Shown here piece by piece: positions 1 to 8,412 of a DNA stretch of 64,000 bases. The first letter of the stretch is position 1, and every line of letters begins with the position of its first letter. The stretch is from positions 1 through 64,000 of the forward strand of contig DAOUIF010000053.1 of assembly GCA_034423575.1 (NCBI GenBank). Reading direction: 5' to 3'. The translations under genes and the position numbers were made by a program. The notes below the pieces were generated by a model. That model ran no database searches. It was not told the DNA's origin and saw nothing but the letters and a program-made list of their open reading frames with translations. The DNA comes from Bin87 sp034423575. Its GTDB lineage: Bacteria; Chloroflexota; Dehalococcoidia; Lucifugimonadales; UBA3495.

Positions 1-1986
1 TGGAATTCGACGTCCCCAGCTACCGGACTGACGCAGCACAGCAACGGGGCGAGACTGCTGCGGCCGAAGCCAACGCTGCCCCGGCCAAGGAGGTGAACCG
101 GCAAAACTAATCGACGGCAATCCGGCAAGTCTAGTTGACGCGGGACAGTAGTACCACGATTCTACGAGCTCCGTGCCTGCTTGACCGTCAACCGCCATCT
201 TCACGCCGTTGAGCCCGTCGTTGCCGTACGAGTCGTTTTGGTACAGCACCGCTACCCTGGTCTTGCCTGCTTCACTGAGCAGCCTCACCATTTCTCGGGT
301 TTCCTCGTGATAGGAGGCACGGAAGTTGATGACCTGTGTTAGATCATCTTCACGCAGGAGCTGAGCTCCGGTGAACGGGGCGATAAAGGGCACTTTCGCC
401 TCCTCGGCGAGAGGCAACGCCGCCCGCGATGTTGGCGTGCCAACGGCGCCGATCAGCGCGAATACCTGCTCCTCGTCGATCAGTTTTATGGTGTTGTCAA
501 ACGCCGGGTCGGGTTCGTACTTGTCGTCTAAGGTCGTGAGAGACAGTCGGCGTCCGTGGACTCCGCCGTCAGCATTCGCCTGTTTGAATGCCGCATCGAT
601 ACCCTTCATCATCCCCTGGCCGAGAGCCTTTGCAGGCCCATCTAAAGCGGCTGACTGTCCGAACTTTACCTCAGTGTCGGTGAAACCCGGGCTGACCGGA
701 TCTTCTGCCGGCAACGGTCCCGGATCCGGCATTCCCTGCGCGGCAGCCGCCAAACGATCGATTTCGTTCAGCAGATGGTCCAATATCTTCTCGTTTGTGG
801 CGATACGTTCGTTTTCCTGTACCACCAACTCGAGCCGGCTCGCCAGGCGGTCAAAGTAATTATTGTCTCCCCTGCCGGCGGCCACAAATTGCCGGGCGAG
901 GGGTAACACCCGTGGTCCCAGGTTGGGACCACCGTTTCCGGCCAGGTATTCGATGTCGCGGCTGATGCGACTGTTGACCCCGTCGTAACTCTCCTGGATG
1001 CGGGCCACGAATGTGGGATCCTGCATGAGACTGGCCACGAGCAGGAGCGTATGACCCAATGACACGCTTTCCCCGAGGCTGTCCATATGGGAGTAGCGGA
1101 GAATGTCCTCGTCGGAGAGATTTCCTGAACTGGATGTGCCGCTGCTCACTTTCGTCATCAGGTCGTAGAACTCACTGTCCACGCTGGCGGCGGCAGCCGG
1201 AAACAGCATGTTCCTGTTGGTTTGCGTCAAGGTCTGCCTGCTCATTGTTTCTGCCGCCACTGCGCGGAGCAAGTCGGGCCTGTCCCTGAGGATCAGGTTC
1301 GTGTTGCCTTTCAGCTGGTTCACCAGGGTTGCGATTTGCTGGACTCTCGCTGCGTGGCCTTTGTCGGCCAGCGTTTGCACCTGTTGATCCAACGCATCCA
1401 TATGGGTGGTCATCATGGCCCGGTATCCGGGGAAGTCCGGCTGGCTCGTAGGCAGCGGTTCTCCCACCAGTGCGTTCGCATGCTTGGATATGGCCAGCGC
1501 AGCGGCGAGGATCTCGACGGCGGTTGCGGCATCCACAGCCGCGACTTCGCCCGTTAACCGGAGGATTTCCCATTCCGACCAACCGGAGACGGCACCGTCG
1601 CGCTGGCTCCTGACACGGAACCCGTACCCTCGGGAGGTATTCGGTTTCAAACCGTAGATGTTCTCACTCTGTCTGGTCTCTCCGGATGCTGGGACGTCTC
1701 GGGGTTGTATCAAGTGGGCCCATCGCCCGTCGTTTTCATAGGCCGCCCACGCAGCGTCCAGGTCTACCCATTGAACCGTGTACCCGGTGGCGCCGTCCAC
1801 CGCGTCCCACGACACCACTGCCTGTCCGACCGCAGACCCCTGAACCGCTTGCACGTTGGCAGGAGCGGCCAAGCCCGTCTGTGCGTCCGCAACGTTGCCC
1901 AGCGCAAACCACCCGCCGGCGACCGCAAGGACACCGGCAATAGCAATCGCCAGGGCGGGCACGAAAAATTGCCGCTTTCTCATCAT
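1..1986 (-). CDS. Secreted FN3 / helical sensor / LivJ-type binding protein, C-terminal part missing
   Basis: The start is ATG ATG at 1986/1983, with GGAG about 10 nt upstream. The frame stays open to the window edge (662 codons), but family resemblance stops near residue 613 (position 148). Residues 1-36 are a signal peptide with a cut near VADA. Residues 41-145 look like a fibronectin type III domain (VVSWDAVDGATGYTVQW). Residues 150-420 are a long helical region resembling extracytoplasmic sensor domains of histidine kinases and chemoreceptors. From residue 436 a Leu/Ile/Val-type periplasmic-binding domain begins (EEQVFALIGAVGTPTSRAAL, then VAVLYQNDSYGNDG). Only its first lobe is present, because the hinge and second lobe should follow residue 613. 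The family role is ligand capture for an ABC importer or a receptor. No permease is adjacent. The gene may be cut by an insertion, a rearrangement or a sequence join. Confidence 0.75.
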   Translation of the reverse strand, partial: MMRKRQFFVPALAIAIAGVLAVAGGWFALGNVADAQTGLAAPANVQAVQGSAVGQAVVSWDAVDGATGYTVQWVDLDAAWAAYENDGRWAHLIQPRDVPASGETRQSENIYGLKPNTSRGYGFRVRSQRDGAVSGWSEWEILRLTGEVAAVDAATAVEILAAALAISKHANALVGEPLPTSQPDFPGYRAMMTTHMDALDQQVQTLADKGHAARVQQIATLVNQLKGNTNLILRDRPDLLRAVAAETMSRQTLTQTNRNMLFPAAAASVDSEFYDLMTKVSSGTSSSGNLSDEDILRYSHMDSLGESVSLGHTLLLVASLMQDPTFVARIQESYDGVNSRISRDIEYLAGNGGPNLGPRVLPLARQFVAAGRGDNNYFDRLASRLELVVQENERIATNEKILDHLLNEIDRLAAAAQGMPDPGPLPAEDPVSPGFTDTEVKFGQSAALDGPAKALGQGMMKGIDAAFKQANADGGVHGRRLSLTTLDDKYEPDPAFDNTIKLIDEEQVFALIGAVGTPTSRAALPLAEEAKVPFIAPFTGAQLLREDDLTQVINFRASYHEETREMVRLLSEAGKTRVAVLYQNDSYGNDGLNGVKMAVDGQAGTELVESWYYCPASTRLAGLPSISFAGSPPWPGQRWLRPQQSRPVAVLRQSGSWGRRIP
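3..110 (+). CDS. C-terminal end of an unidentified protein (5' part outside window)
   Basis: A plus-strand frame is open from the window edge to a TAA at 108-110. It encodes about 35 residues rich in Ala, Glu and Gln and ending EVNRQN. I cannot assign a family. It matters because it lies on the other side of the point (about 148) where the minus-strand binding protein loses its family resemblance. It could be the end of a mobile-element protein or simply the neighbouring gene. Too little is visible to decide, and it could also be chance. Confidence 0.3.
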   Translation, partial: EFDVPSYRTDAAQQRGETAAAEANAAPAKEVNRQN

Positions 1987-2363
1987 TACTTTTCTCCATC
2001 GGTTGTCATTTGGTGGGCGTATACCGCCATTCATGCCAATCCATCAGCGAGATTGGTTGCTCCTGTCGCCCGACCGGCACGAAGAAGTAACATCGTGACC
2101 GCGGGCATCAAATGTATCCATACCCATCGGGTTAAGAAATCAGGCGGAAAGTCTCGCCTTTGGGCTCGACGATCCGACAGTGCGACAGGCTCGCGCGTGC
2201 CAATCGCCCACCGCGCAAGATACAGCGGCGCAATGGACACCGTGGGTCAATATGAGATTGCCGCACACTTGCACATTTATCAGCGCTGATGCAAACGCGG
2301 GTAAGTTTAGCCTGCGGTATCCGCCAACGCAACTTGCCCATTTTTGCGTCCGGTTATGTACGA
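1987..2363. other. Intergenic region, no gene recognised
   Basis: About 380 bases lie between the asparaginase-like gene and the binding-protein gene, both on the minus strand. The short open frames here do not resemble proteins. The stretch should hold the promoter of the binding-protein gene and the end of the asparaginase transcript. I see no convincing -35/-10 pair, hairpin with T-run, or RNA gene. Confidence 0.4.
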
Positions 2364-3365
2364 CTAATATTCGTAGAACATCGCCTGTAGCGCGTCGCGG
2401 TCGGACGCGACGGTCAGGCCGAGCATCAAAAGTATCCGCGCCTTCTGCGGCATAAGATTGTCGGAGACGATGAAGCCTTGCTCTTCCTTGCGCGGGGTCA
2501 TCACCACGCGGCCGGCGATGGAACGGCTGGCCAGCACCACAGGCATCCCGCCGGCCACGGCAGCCTCGGCGGCGGTGATGACGGCCGGCGGGAAGGTTCC
2601 CGCTCCGAATCCCGCCAGCACCAATCCTCCCGAGCCGTGGGCGCGCACCGCCTCGATCAGCATCCCGTCGGCGCCGGCGTAGGCGTGCACGATGTCCACC
2701 CGCGGCAGGTCGCTCATGCCGTCCACGCGGAAGGGCGTCTCGGTGGTGTGCTTGCGCACCGGACGGCGGTAGAAAACCACCTGATGGTCGGAGTCGGCGT
2801 ACCCCAGGAAGCCGAGCTCGTTGGCTTTGAAGGTCTCCACGCGCAGGGTGTTGGCCTTGTAGACCTCGCGGGCGCAGTGGATCTCGTTGTTGAGCACGGT
2901 GAGCACGCCCATGCCGGCGGCCTCCGGCGTTGCGGCAATGCGCACGGCGTCCAGCAGGTTGAGGTCGGCGTCGGTGCTGATGGCCGTGGGTGGCCGCATG
3001 GCGCCGGTGATGACCACAGGCCGCTGAGTCTTGACGGTCAGGTGAAGGAAGTAGGCGGTCTCCTCCAGGGTCGCGGTGCCGTGGGTGATGACGATGCCGG
3101 CGGTGTCCGGCTCGTCGCGGTCGATTGCGTGGATGCGCTCGGCCAGGGCGATCCAGTTGGCCGGGCCGATGGCGGTGCTGCCGACGCTGACCATGTCCTC
3201 GGCGATGATGTTGAAGTTGTCACCGATCTCCGGCACGCGGGCCAGGTTCTGCTCGATGGTCAGGTGGTCGCCGATCTCGGGATACAGGGTGTAGTCCATG
3301 CGGTCGGGACCGACGCCGGCGATGCTGCCGCCGGTGGCGATGATGTGGACGGTGGGGTTGGGCAT
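2364..3365 (-). CDS. Asparaginase/glutaminase-family protein with altered active-site motifs
   Basis: This 333-residue protein has the length and landmarks of type I/II L-asparaginases. The N-terminal motif is ATGGSIAG (10-17), where the usual nucleophilic Thr is Ser14. The second motif is THGTATLEET (94-103), where the usual HGTDTLEET Asp is Ala98. The GAMRP block and a Lys in EVYKANT are kept. In the family, two Thr residues and a Ser/Asp/Lys set hydrolyse the Asn side-chain amide to Asp plus ammonia, and the Asp of the second motif binds the substrate alpha-amino group. Its loss suggests a different substrate or a weak activity (inference). There is no signal peptide, so the protein is probably cytoplasmic. 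The start is the ATG at 3365 with AAGGAG upstream. Confidence 0.85.
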   Translation of the reverse strand: MPNPTVHIIATGGSIAGVGPDRMDYTLYPEIGDHLTIEQNLARVPEIGDNFNIIAEDMVSVGSTAIGPANWIALAERIHAIDRDEPDTAGIVITHGTATLEETAYFLHLTVKTQRPVVITGAMRPPTAISTDADLNLLDAVRIAATPEAAGMGVLTVLNNEIHCAREVYKANTLRVETFKANELGFLGYADSDHQVVFYRRPVRKHTTETPFRVDGMSDLPRVDIVHAYAGADGMLIEAVRAHGSGGLVLAGFGAGTFPPAVITAAEAAVAGGMPVVLASRSIAGRVVMTPRKEEQGFIVSDNLMPQKARILLMLGLTVASDRDALQAMFYEY

Positions 3366-3399
3366 GGAAGGGGCTCCTTGGTTGGCGTGGTTCAGGCGG

Positions 3400-3405
3400 A
3401 TTATA
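3400..3405 (-). promoter_or_regulatory. -10 element of the asparaginase-like gene
   Basis: On the minus strand TATAAT lies 34 nt upstream of the start codon at 3365. No good -35 hexamer is found at the normal distance, so the assignment rests on the perfect -10 and its position. Confidence 0.45.
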
Positions 3406-3466
3406 GCAATGGCCGGGTCGCGGGACGGCAGCAGGATATAATCGGCAGCACTTGCGCAAAGTCATC

Positions 3467-3554
3467 GTCAGAATCAGGATTTACCGGATTTTCAGATTTG
3501 CAGGATGCGCATAAATCCCGAAAATCCTCTAATCCGGCTAATCCTGATTCTGAC
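3467..3554. repeat. Palindromic repeat family A, copy 1
   Basis: Outer arms GTCAGAATCAGGAT and ATCCTGATTCTGAC are perfect inverted repeats around a diverged centre. The centre itself contains runs of ATCC/GGAT. The same arms recur at 4237-4345, 12013-12120 and 27563-27671, and in part at 34160-34206. The copy lies between the divergent asparaginase-like and cyclophilin genes. Confidence 0.85.
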
Positions 3555-3588
3555 ATTTACCGCAGGGGTGAACTTCGCTCCGGCCCTG

Positions 3589-3594
3589 TATAAT
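3589..3594 (+). promoter_or_regulatory. -10 element of the cyclophilin gene
   Basis: TATAAT lies 41 nt before the ATG at 3636. A weak candidate -35 (GTGAAC, 3568-3573) is 15 nt upstream, so only the -10 is well supported. Confidence 0.45.
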
Positions 3595-3635
3595 CGGCGG
3601 GACTTATCCGCTCCACCACTATCAGGAGACCATTC

Positions 3636-4172
3636 ATGCCCCCCAAGCAATACGAGAACCCGCCCGGCCTGGTCATCGAGGCAACCAAGCGATACCACGC
3701 CGTGATCAAGACCGACAAGGGCGATATGACCATTGAACTGCTGTCGGAGGTCGCCCCGCGGGCCGTCAACAACTTCGTCTTCCTGGCGCGGGACGGGTTC
3801 TACGAAGACAACCAGTTCCACCGGGTCATCAACGGGTTCATGATCCAGGGCGGATGCCCCCGGGGCGACGGCACCGGCGGGCCCGGCTACCGCTTCCCGG
3901 ACGAGGAAGTGAACCGCTCCTACACCCGGGGCACGCTGGCCATGGCCAACGCCGGCCCCAACACCAACGGGAGCCAGTGGTTCATCGTCCACGGCGCGGA
4001 CGTGGGGCTGCCGCCCAACTACACCATCTTCGGCACGCTGACCGAGGGCGGCGACGTGCTGGACGCGCTGGCGACCTCACCCGTAAGACAGAGCCGCAGC
4101 GGCGAGAACTCACAGCCCACGGAGCGGCTGGCCATCCAGAACATCGAGATCACGGAGACCGATCTGGGCTAG
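3636..4172 (+). CDS. Cyclophilin-type peptidyl-prolyl cis-trans isomerase
   Basis: This 178-residue cyclophilin catalyses cis-trans isomerisation of Xaa-Pro bonds during protein folding. The catalytic FHRVINGFMIQGG segment starts at residue 61, with the key Arg at 63. The NGSQWFI segment replaces the usual QFFI Phe with Trp, a conservative change. No signal peptide or membrane segment is present, so a cytoplasmic location is likely. AGGAG lies 9 nt before the ATG. The gene is monocistronic, between a -10 element at 3589 and a strong hairpin at 4201. Confidence 0.93.
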   Translation: MPPKQYENPPGLVIEATKRYHAVIKTDKGDMTIELLSEVAPRAVNNFVFLARDGFYEDNQFHRVINGFMIQGGCPRGDGTGGPGYRFPDEEVNRSYTRGTLAMANAGPNTNGSQWFIVHGADVGLPPNYTIFGTLTEGGDVLDALATSPVRQSRSGENSQPTERLAIQNIEITETDLG

Positions 4173-4200
4173 ACCGGCCACGGTACGGACGCTGAGCGAA

Positions 4201-4225
4201 GAGGGCGGGTTTGGAACCCGCCCTC
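4201..4225 (+). terminator. Hairpin terminator after the cyclophilin gene
   Basis: An 11-bp perfect stem (GAGGGCGGGTT / AACCCGCCCTC) with a 3-nt loop starts 29 nt after the stop codon. The T-run is short, so termination may be imperfect or the hairpin may serve both strands. The arms resemble the hairpin at 29249-29273. Confidence 0.6.
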
Positions 4226-4236
4226 TTGCATAAATC

Positions 4237-4345
4237 GTCAGAATCAGGATTTCAAGATTCAAGGATTATCAGGATTGGAACCGTTCTGTGATGGAGCTCT
4301 CCCAATCCTGCCCAATCATAAAATCCCGTAAATCCTGATTCTGAC
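4237..4345. repeat. Palindromic repeat family A, copy 2
   Basis: GTCAGAATCAGGAT opens and ATCCTGATTCTGAC closes the element. The centre differs from copy 1. It lies between the ends of the convergent cyclophilin and MFS genes. Confidence 0.85.
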
Positions 4346-4364
4346 AATATGACCAGCGGGTGGC

Positions 4365-5720
4365 CTACGAGTCGCCGGCGGCAGGCGCAGGGGCAGGTAC
4401 GGGAATGGCCGCCGCGGGAGCGGTCGGGATGCGGGGACGCTTGGCGAACAGGAAGCAGATGCCGCCCAGGAAATTGAAACCCGACAGCACCAGGAACGCC
4501 ACCGTGTAGGACTCCTGCCAGTCGTACATGTATCCGGCGAAGGGGCTGGCAGCCAGCAGCAGGATGTTCATGGGAATGGTGCTGATGCCCAGGATCTTGC
4601 CGAAGTTTCCCCGGCCGAAGTACTCGCCCCGTATGGAGGTGGTGAGAGGGTTCCGGCCGCCGAATCCGAAGCCGAAAGTCACGGCGAAGGCGTAGAACAT
4701 CCACAGGTGGGTGCTGAAGGTCAACAGGACCACCGCGCCGGCCTGGATGGTGGTGAAAATGAAGATGCTGACCCGCTTGGGGAACCGGTCGCCCACGTAC
4801 CCGCCGATCAGCTGCGCCCACATGGCGACAAAGGTGTAGGTGGTCACCACCCACGCGGTGTGTCCGCCGAATCCGGCATCGTGCAAAAACAGGCCGAGGT
4901 GGGTCATGATGGCCAGGATGATCATGCTGGTCAGGCCATGACCCACGGCGATGAGCCAGAACGCCGAGGTGCGCACTGCCTGCTGGGCGGTCAGGCCCTG
5001 GGGTGCGGCCGAACCGCGCTGACCACCCTGACTTCGCGACGCGGACGCATCCTCCCCGTCCACCTGCAGCCCCATGTCTTCCGGCTGGTTGCGGATGAAA
5101 TACGTCAGCGGGAAGGCGGAGACGAACACCACGATGGCGATCACCAGCGCCGTACCCTGCCATCCGATCACGCTGCCGATGCCGACGCCGATGAGGGGAA
5201 CGACGATCAAAGCGCCGCCCCGGCTGATCCAGTTGGCCCAACCCATCGCCGAGGCCATGCGCCGGGAGAACCAGTTGTTGATCGTGGTCATCATGGGCAC
5301 CCAGCTGCCCATGCCCTGCCCCAGGGCCATGATCATGAAGGCGAAGTAGAAGGTGTAGAGAGGCGAAACCGGCCAGAATTCGGCCCCGATTTGCGAGAAT
5401 GCCAGGAACCCGAAGCCCAGGATGATGAAACCGATCAACACCATCTTGCGGCCGCCCAGCTTGTCGGTGAGGTAGCCTTCGATGGGGCCCATCAGGCCAC
5501 CCTCAATCCGCGTCAGGGTCAGGGCCATGGACAGAGCGCCACGTTTCCAGCCGAACTGGGTTTCCAACGCCACCGCCCACAGCGTCATGGCGTGGAACAT
5601 GGGCACCGTGGCGATGGTCATCACGAAGCCGGTGATGCCGACGATGTACCAGCCGTAGTAAATGTTGGACGGCAGGAAACCGAACCGGCGCCCGGCGGAC
5701 GGTGCAGAGTTGCTGGACAT
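4365..5720 (-). CDS. MFS transporter (oxalate/formate antiporter or monocarboxylate type)
   Basis: The protein is 451 residues when started at the ATG at 5720 (MSSNSAPSAG); the frame is open for 27 more codons to a GTG at 5801. It has the usual 12 hydrophobic segments in two halves and the loop 2-3 motif DKLGGRKMVLIG. Sequence style (SNIYYGWYIVG near the N-terminus) fits the subfamily of small-carboxylate carriers. No substrate can be named. Neither start has a strong ribosome site. The gene stands alone between a family A repeat and a family B half-element. Confidence 0.85.
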   Translation of the reverse strand: MSSNSAPSAGRRFGFLPSNIYYGWYIVGITGFVMTIATVPMFHAMTLWAVALETQFGWKRGALSMALTLTRIEGGLMGPIEGYLTDKLGGRKMVLIGFIILGFGFLAFSQIGAEFWPVSPLYTFYFAFMIMALGQGMGSWVPMMTTINNWFSRRMASAMGWANWISRGGALIVVPLIGVGIGSVIGWQGTALVIAIVVFVSAFPLTYFIRNQPEDMGLQVDGEDASASRSQGGQRGSAAPQGLTAQQAVRTSAFWLIAVGHGLTSMIILAIMTHLGLFLHDAGFGGHTAWVVTTYTFVAMWAQLIGGYVGDRFPKRVSIFIFTTIQAGAVVLLTFSTHLWMFYAFAVTFGFGFGGRNPLTTSIRGEYFGRGNFGKILGISTIPMNILLLAASPFAGYMYDWQESYTVAFLVLSGFNFLGGICFLFAKRPRIPTAPAAAIPVPAPAPAAGDS

Positions 5721-5877
5721 GGTGATTAAGGAAAACGGCGCAACGTGACGATTGGCGTTGCGCAGCCGGGCGCATTTTACGCCTTTAGCCAATATGCGCA
5801 CAAGGTATAAAGGATGATGACGAATATCACGGACTGCTATTTAGCGTGGCAAGCCGGTAAAGGCTGCTATGGCGTCA

Positions 5878-5910
5878 ACGAGATTGCCGCGCTGCGCTCG
5901 CAATGACAAA
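5878..5910. repeat. Repeat family B, half-element
   Basis: Only the right arm is clear (ACGAGATTGCCGCGCTGCG, then CTCGCAATGACAAAC). It lies upstream of the alpha/beta-hydrolase gene. Full copies of this family are at 17965, 19885, 25161, 26542 and 37131. Confidence 0.7.
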
Positions 5911-5966
5911 CCCACGGCAAGTGAGTAAAGTAACTCACCGAATATTGACCGTCCCGGAGGTGGAAC

Positions 5967-6788
5967 GTGAGCAGCGCGCGAATCAACGGAATTGACCTGC
6001 ACTACCAGAGCTACGGAGAGGGCGAGACCATCGTGTTCGCCCACGGCGCCGGAGGCAACCTGCTCAGCTGGTGGCAGCAGATACCCTTCTTCTCCCAGCG
6101 GTACCAATGTGTGACCTTCGACCACCGCGGGTTCGGCCATTCCTACGACGAACCCAACGGGCCGGGCCAGAACTCGTTTGTCGACGACCTGCGCGGCCTG
6201 CTGGACCACCTGGGCATCGAATCGGCGCACCTGGTGGCGCAGTCCATGGGCGGCCGGACGATGCTGGGGTTTGCCGTGGCGTATCCCCACCGGGTCAAGA
6301 GCCTGGTGATGGCCGACACGGTGGGCGGGATGAATGTGCCGGAGGTGCTGGAGCAGCAGCGCATCTGGGCGGAGAAGCAAGCCAACAACCCGGCCGCCAG
6401 CGGCGACATCGGATACCGTGCAGTGTCGCCCCTGTTCGTGCAGCGCCAGCCCAACCTGGCCAACCTGTACCTGCAGGTATCGCGCACCAACCCGCCGCGC
6501 CACACGCCGCCGGGCGGCACGACGGCCGGACCCGGTCCCGAGCAACTGGCGAACCTGAAGGTTCCCACCCTGTTCTTCGTGGGCGAGGACGACCAGATCT
6601 CGCCGCCGCAGGTTATCGAGGCCGGCGTGCGGGCCATTCCCGGCGCTCGCCTGCTGCGGGTGCCGGAGGCCGGCCACTCGGTCTACTTCGAGAAGCCGGA
6701 CATCTTCAACTTCGAGGTGCTGCGGTTCATCGAAAGCGCGGTCGCAGCAGCCACGCCGGAGCCGGTGGCGGCAGGCGTGGGAGACTGA
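5967..6788 (+). CDS. Alpha/beta-fold hydrolase
   Basis: This 273-residue protein starts at a GTG preceded by GGAGG. The nucleophile elbow is AQSMGG with Ser93. The oxyanion segment is AHGAGG (25-30), the acid is in GEDDQISP, and the catalytic His is in EAGHSVYF. The family hydrolyses esters, lactones or C-C bonds, and no substrate can be inferred directly. One base separates its stop from the start of an enoyl-CoA hydratase-like gene, so the two are very probably co-transcribed and may act in degradation of an acyl compound. Confidence 0.88.
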   Translation: MSSARINGIDLHYQSYGEGETIVFAHGAGGNLLSWWQQIPFFSQRYQCVTFDHRGFGHSYDEPNGPGQNSFVDDLRGLLDHLGIESAHLVAQSMGGRTMLGFAVAYPHRVKSLVMADTVGGMNVPEVLEQQRIWAEKQANNPAASGDIGYRAVSPLFVQRQPNLANLYLQVSRTNPPRHTPPGGTTAGPGPEQLANLKVPTLFFVGEDDQISPPQVIEAGVRAIPGARLLRVPEAGHSVYFEKPDIFNFEVLRFIESAVAAATPEPVAAGVGD

Positions 6789-6789
6789 G

Positions 6790-7563
6790 ATGCCCGGCGG
6801 AGTATCCGTAGAATGCCACGACGGCATCGCCACGCTGTCCATGGACGGGCGCACCCACCTGAACCTGCTGGGGCCGGGGGTGTTCCGGGAGCTGCGGGAC
6901 AGCGTTGAGGAATGCGGCAACGATACGAACGTGCGGGCCATCATCCTGCGCGGGGCCGGCGAGCGGGCGTTTTCAGCCGGCGTGGACCTGCGCGAGATGA
7001 AGGACCTCAACCCGCGGACGGCGGAGCAATTCATCCGCAGCCTGCACCAGGCGGCGCGCATCCTGCTGGACGTGCCCGTGCCCGTGGTGGCCGCGATACA
7101 GGGGCCGTGCCTGGGCGGCGCCCTGGAGTTGGTGCTGGCCGCCGACATCCGCATCGCATCCGCCGGCGCGATCTTCGGTTTGCCCGAGGTGCGGGTGGGC
7201 CTGCCCTCGGTCATCGAGGCGTCGCTGCTGCCGCCGACCGTGGGCCTGGGTCGGGCGCGGAAGATGCTGCTCACCGGCGAGATCATCGACGCCGGCGAAG
7301 CGCACCGCATCGGCCTGATCGACGAGATGGTTGAGCACGAACGGGTACACGAAACGGCGCTGTCGACCGCGGCGGAGTTCCTGGGTATGGCCCGACCCGT
7401 GCTGGCGTCCCAGAAGGACATCGTGGCCAGGTGGCTGGAACTGGGCGAGGCGGAGTCGGCGGAGTACACCATCAAGGCCTTCGCCCTGGGGTTCGCCACG
7501 CCGTACCCCCACGAGGCCATGAGCGCGTTCCTGGACAAGCGCGCGCCGCAATTCGACCAATAG
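6790..7563 (+). CDS. Enoyl-CoA hydratase/isomerase family protein
   Basis: The 257-residue protein has the crotonase fold. The first oxyanion-hole segment is AFSAGVDLREM, and the second is QGPCLGGALELVLAAD. Acid/base residues vary in this family, and the site after LPEVRVGLPS suggests a normal pocket. It acts on CoA thioesters, as a hydratase, isomerase or C-C hydrolase. It follows the alpha/beta-hydrolase with one base between, so a shared catabolic role is likely. The usual C-terminal helical trimerisation region is present. Confidence 0.88.
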   Translation: MPGGVSVECHDGIATLSMDGRTHLNLLGPGVFRELRDSVEECGNDTNVRAIILRGAGERAFSAGVDLREMKDLNPRTAEQFIRSLHQAARILLDVPVPVVAAIQGPCLGGALELVLAADIRIASAGAIFGLPEVRVGLPSVIEASLLPPTVGLGRARKMLLTGEIIDAGEAHRIGLIDEMVEHERVHETALSTAAEFLGMARPVLASQKDIVARWLELGEAESAEYTIKAFALGFATPYPHEAMSAFLDKRAPQFDQ

Positions 7564-7567
7564 GATC

Positions 7568-7665
7568 GTCATTGCAAGCGCAGCGTGGCAATCTCGTCAT
7601 GGTGACGAACATTGCTACGAGATCGAGATCGTCACGTCGCTACGCTCCTCGCGATGACACACCAG
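7568..7665. repeat. Repeat family B, full element (short ends)
   Basis: The arms GTCATTGCAAGCGCAGCG and CTCCTCGCGATGACAC flank a variable centre. The element fills the gap between the enoyl-CoA hydratase and nitroreductase genes. Confidence 0.8.
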
Positions 7666-7692
7666 ACAGGATGAAACCGGAGGCGTAAACCT

Positions 7693-8334
7693 ATGACGGA
7701 ATCCACCGAGCTGTTTCACATCATGCACACCACACGGGCCATGCGCCGCCTCAAGCCGGACCCGGTACCCGACGAGCTGATCCATCGCATCCTGCAGGCC
7801 GGCCAGTGGGCCGCCAACGGCGGGGCCAACCAGCGCTGGCGGTTCCTGGTGGTCAAGGACCGCGACATCAAGGAACAGGTGCAGAAGTGGTACCAGAAAG
7901 CCTTCGACGAGGTGGTCGGCCCGCGCTATCGCGGCAGCGAGCCGCCTCCCGGTTCCAGCCCGGGCCGCTATCGCCGGCAGCACGACGCGGTGGAATACCT
8001 GACCGAGCACTACCACGAAGCCCCGGTGTGGATCGTGGCCTGCCAGGACGACGGCGCGGAGCCTCCGAGCCGATCGGCCGGCGCATCCATTTATCCCGCC
8101 GTGCAGAACATGCTGCTGGCCACCCGCGCATTGGGCCTCGGCTCAACCCTCACCAGCCGGCACCTGCGCCACGAAAAGGAGGTGGAGGAGATTCTGGGCC
8201 TGCCGCCCGGTGTCCACTCCTACGCCATCCTGCCCATCGGCTACCCCATTGGCAACTTCGGGCCGGTGCGCCGCGGGCCGCTGAACGACGTGGTGTACCT
8301 GGACAAGTGGGGCGAGAAGTACCTGGAAGCGTGA
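7693..8334 (+). CDS. Nitroreductase-family FMN oxidoreductase
   Basis: The 213-residue protein has the nitroreductase fold: the N-terminal FMN-phosphate segment TTRAMRRLKPDPVPDE, WAANGGANQRWRFLVV, and the C-terminal block where GLGSTLTS and ILPIGYPIG line the flavin site. These dimeric enzymes reduce nitro groups, quinones or flavins with NAD(P)H. The substrate cannot be told. It starts at ATG 7693 with GGAGG upstream and follows a family B repeat, so it may be separately transcribed. Confidence 0.88.
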   Translation: MTESTELFHIMHTTRAMRRLKPDPVPDELIHRILQAGQWAANGGANQRWRFLVVKDRDIKEQVQKWYQKAFDEVVGPRYRGSEPPPGSSPGRYRRQHDAVEYLTEHYHEAPVWIVACQDDGAEPPSRSAGASIYPAVQNMLLATRALGLGSTLTSRHLRHEKEVEEILGLPPGVHSYAILPIGYPIGNFGPVRRGPLNDVVYLDKWGEKYLEA

Positions 8335-8375
8335 ATTGGTGACATCCGCCTTTTATGCCGGCGACCGACGATACG

Positions 8376-8381
8376 TATAAT
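8376..8381 (+). promoter_or_regulatory. -10 element before the 8413 gene
   Basis: TATAAT lies 31 nt before the ATG at 8413. No clear -35 hexamer is seen. Confidence 0.4.
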
Positions 8382-8412
8382 GCGGCGGCAATTGCCAACA
8401 GAGGAATTTAGC

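Noticed and set aside
2478..3593. Long plus-strand frame opposite the asparaginase-like gene
   Set aside because: It is the mirror of a GC-rich gene, rich in Gly, His and Val, and has no family resemblance.
5721..5801. N-terminal extension of the MFS protein to a GTG at 5801
   Set aside because: The extra 27 residues are basic and not transporter-like; the ATG at 5720 begins the family-like part.
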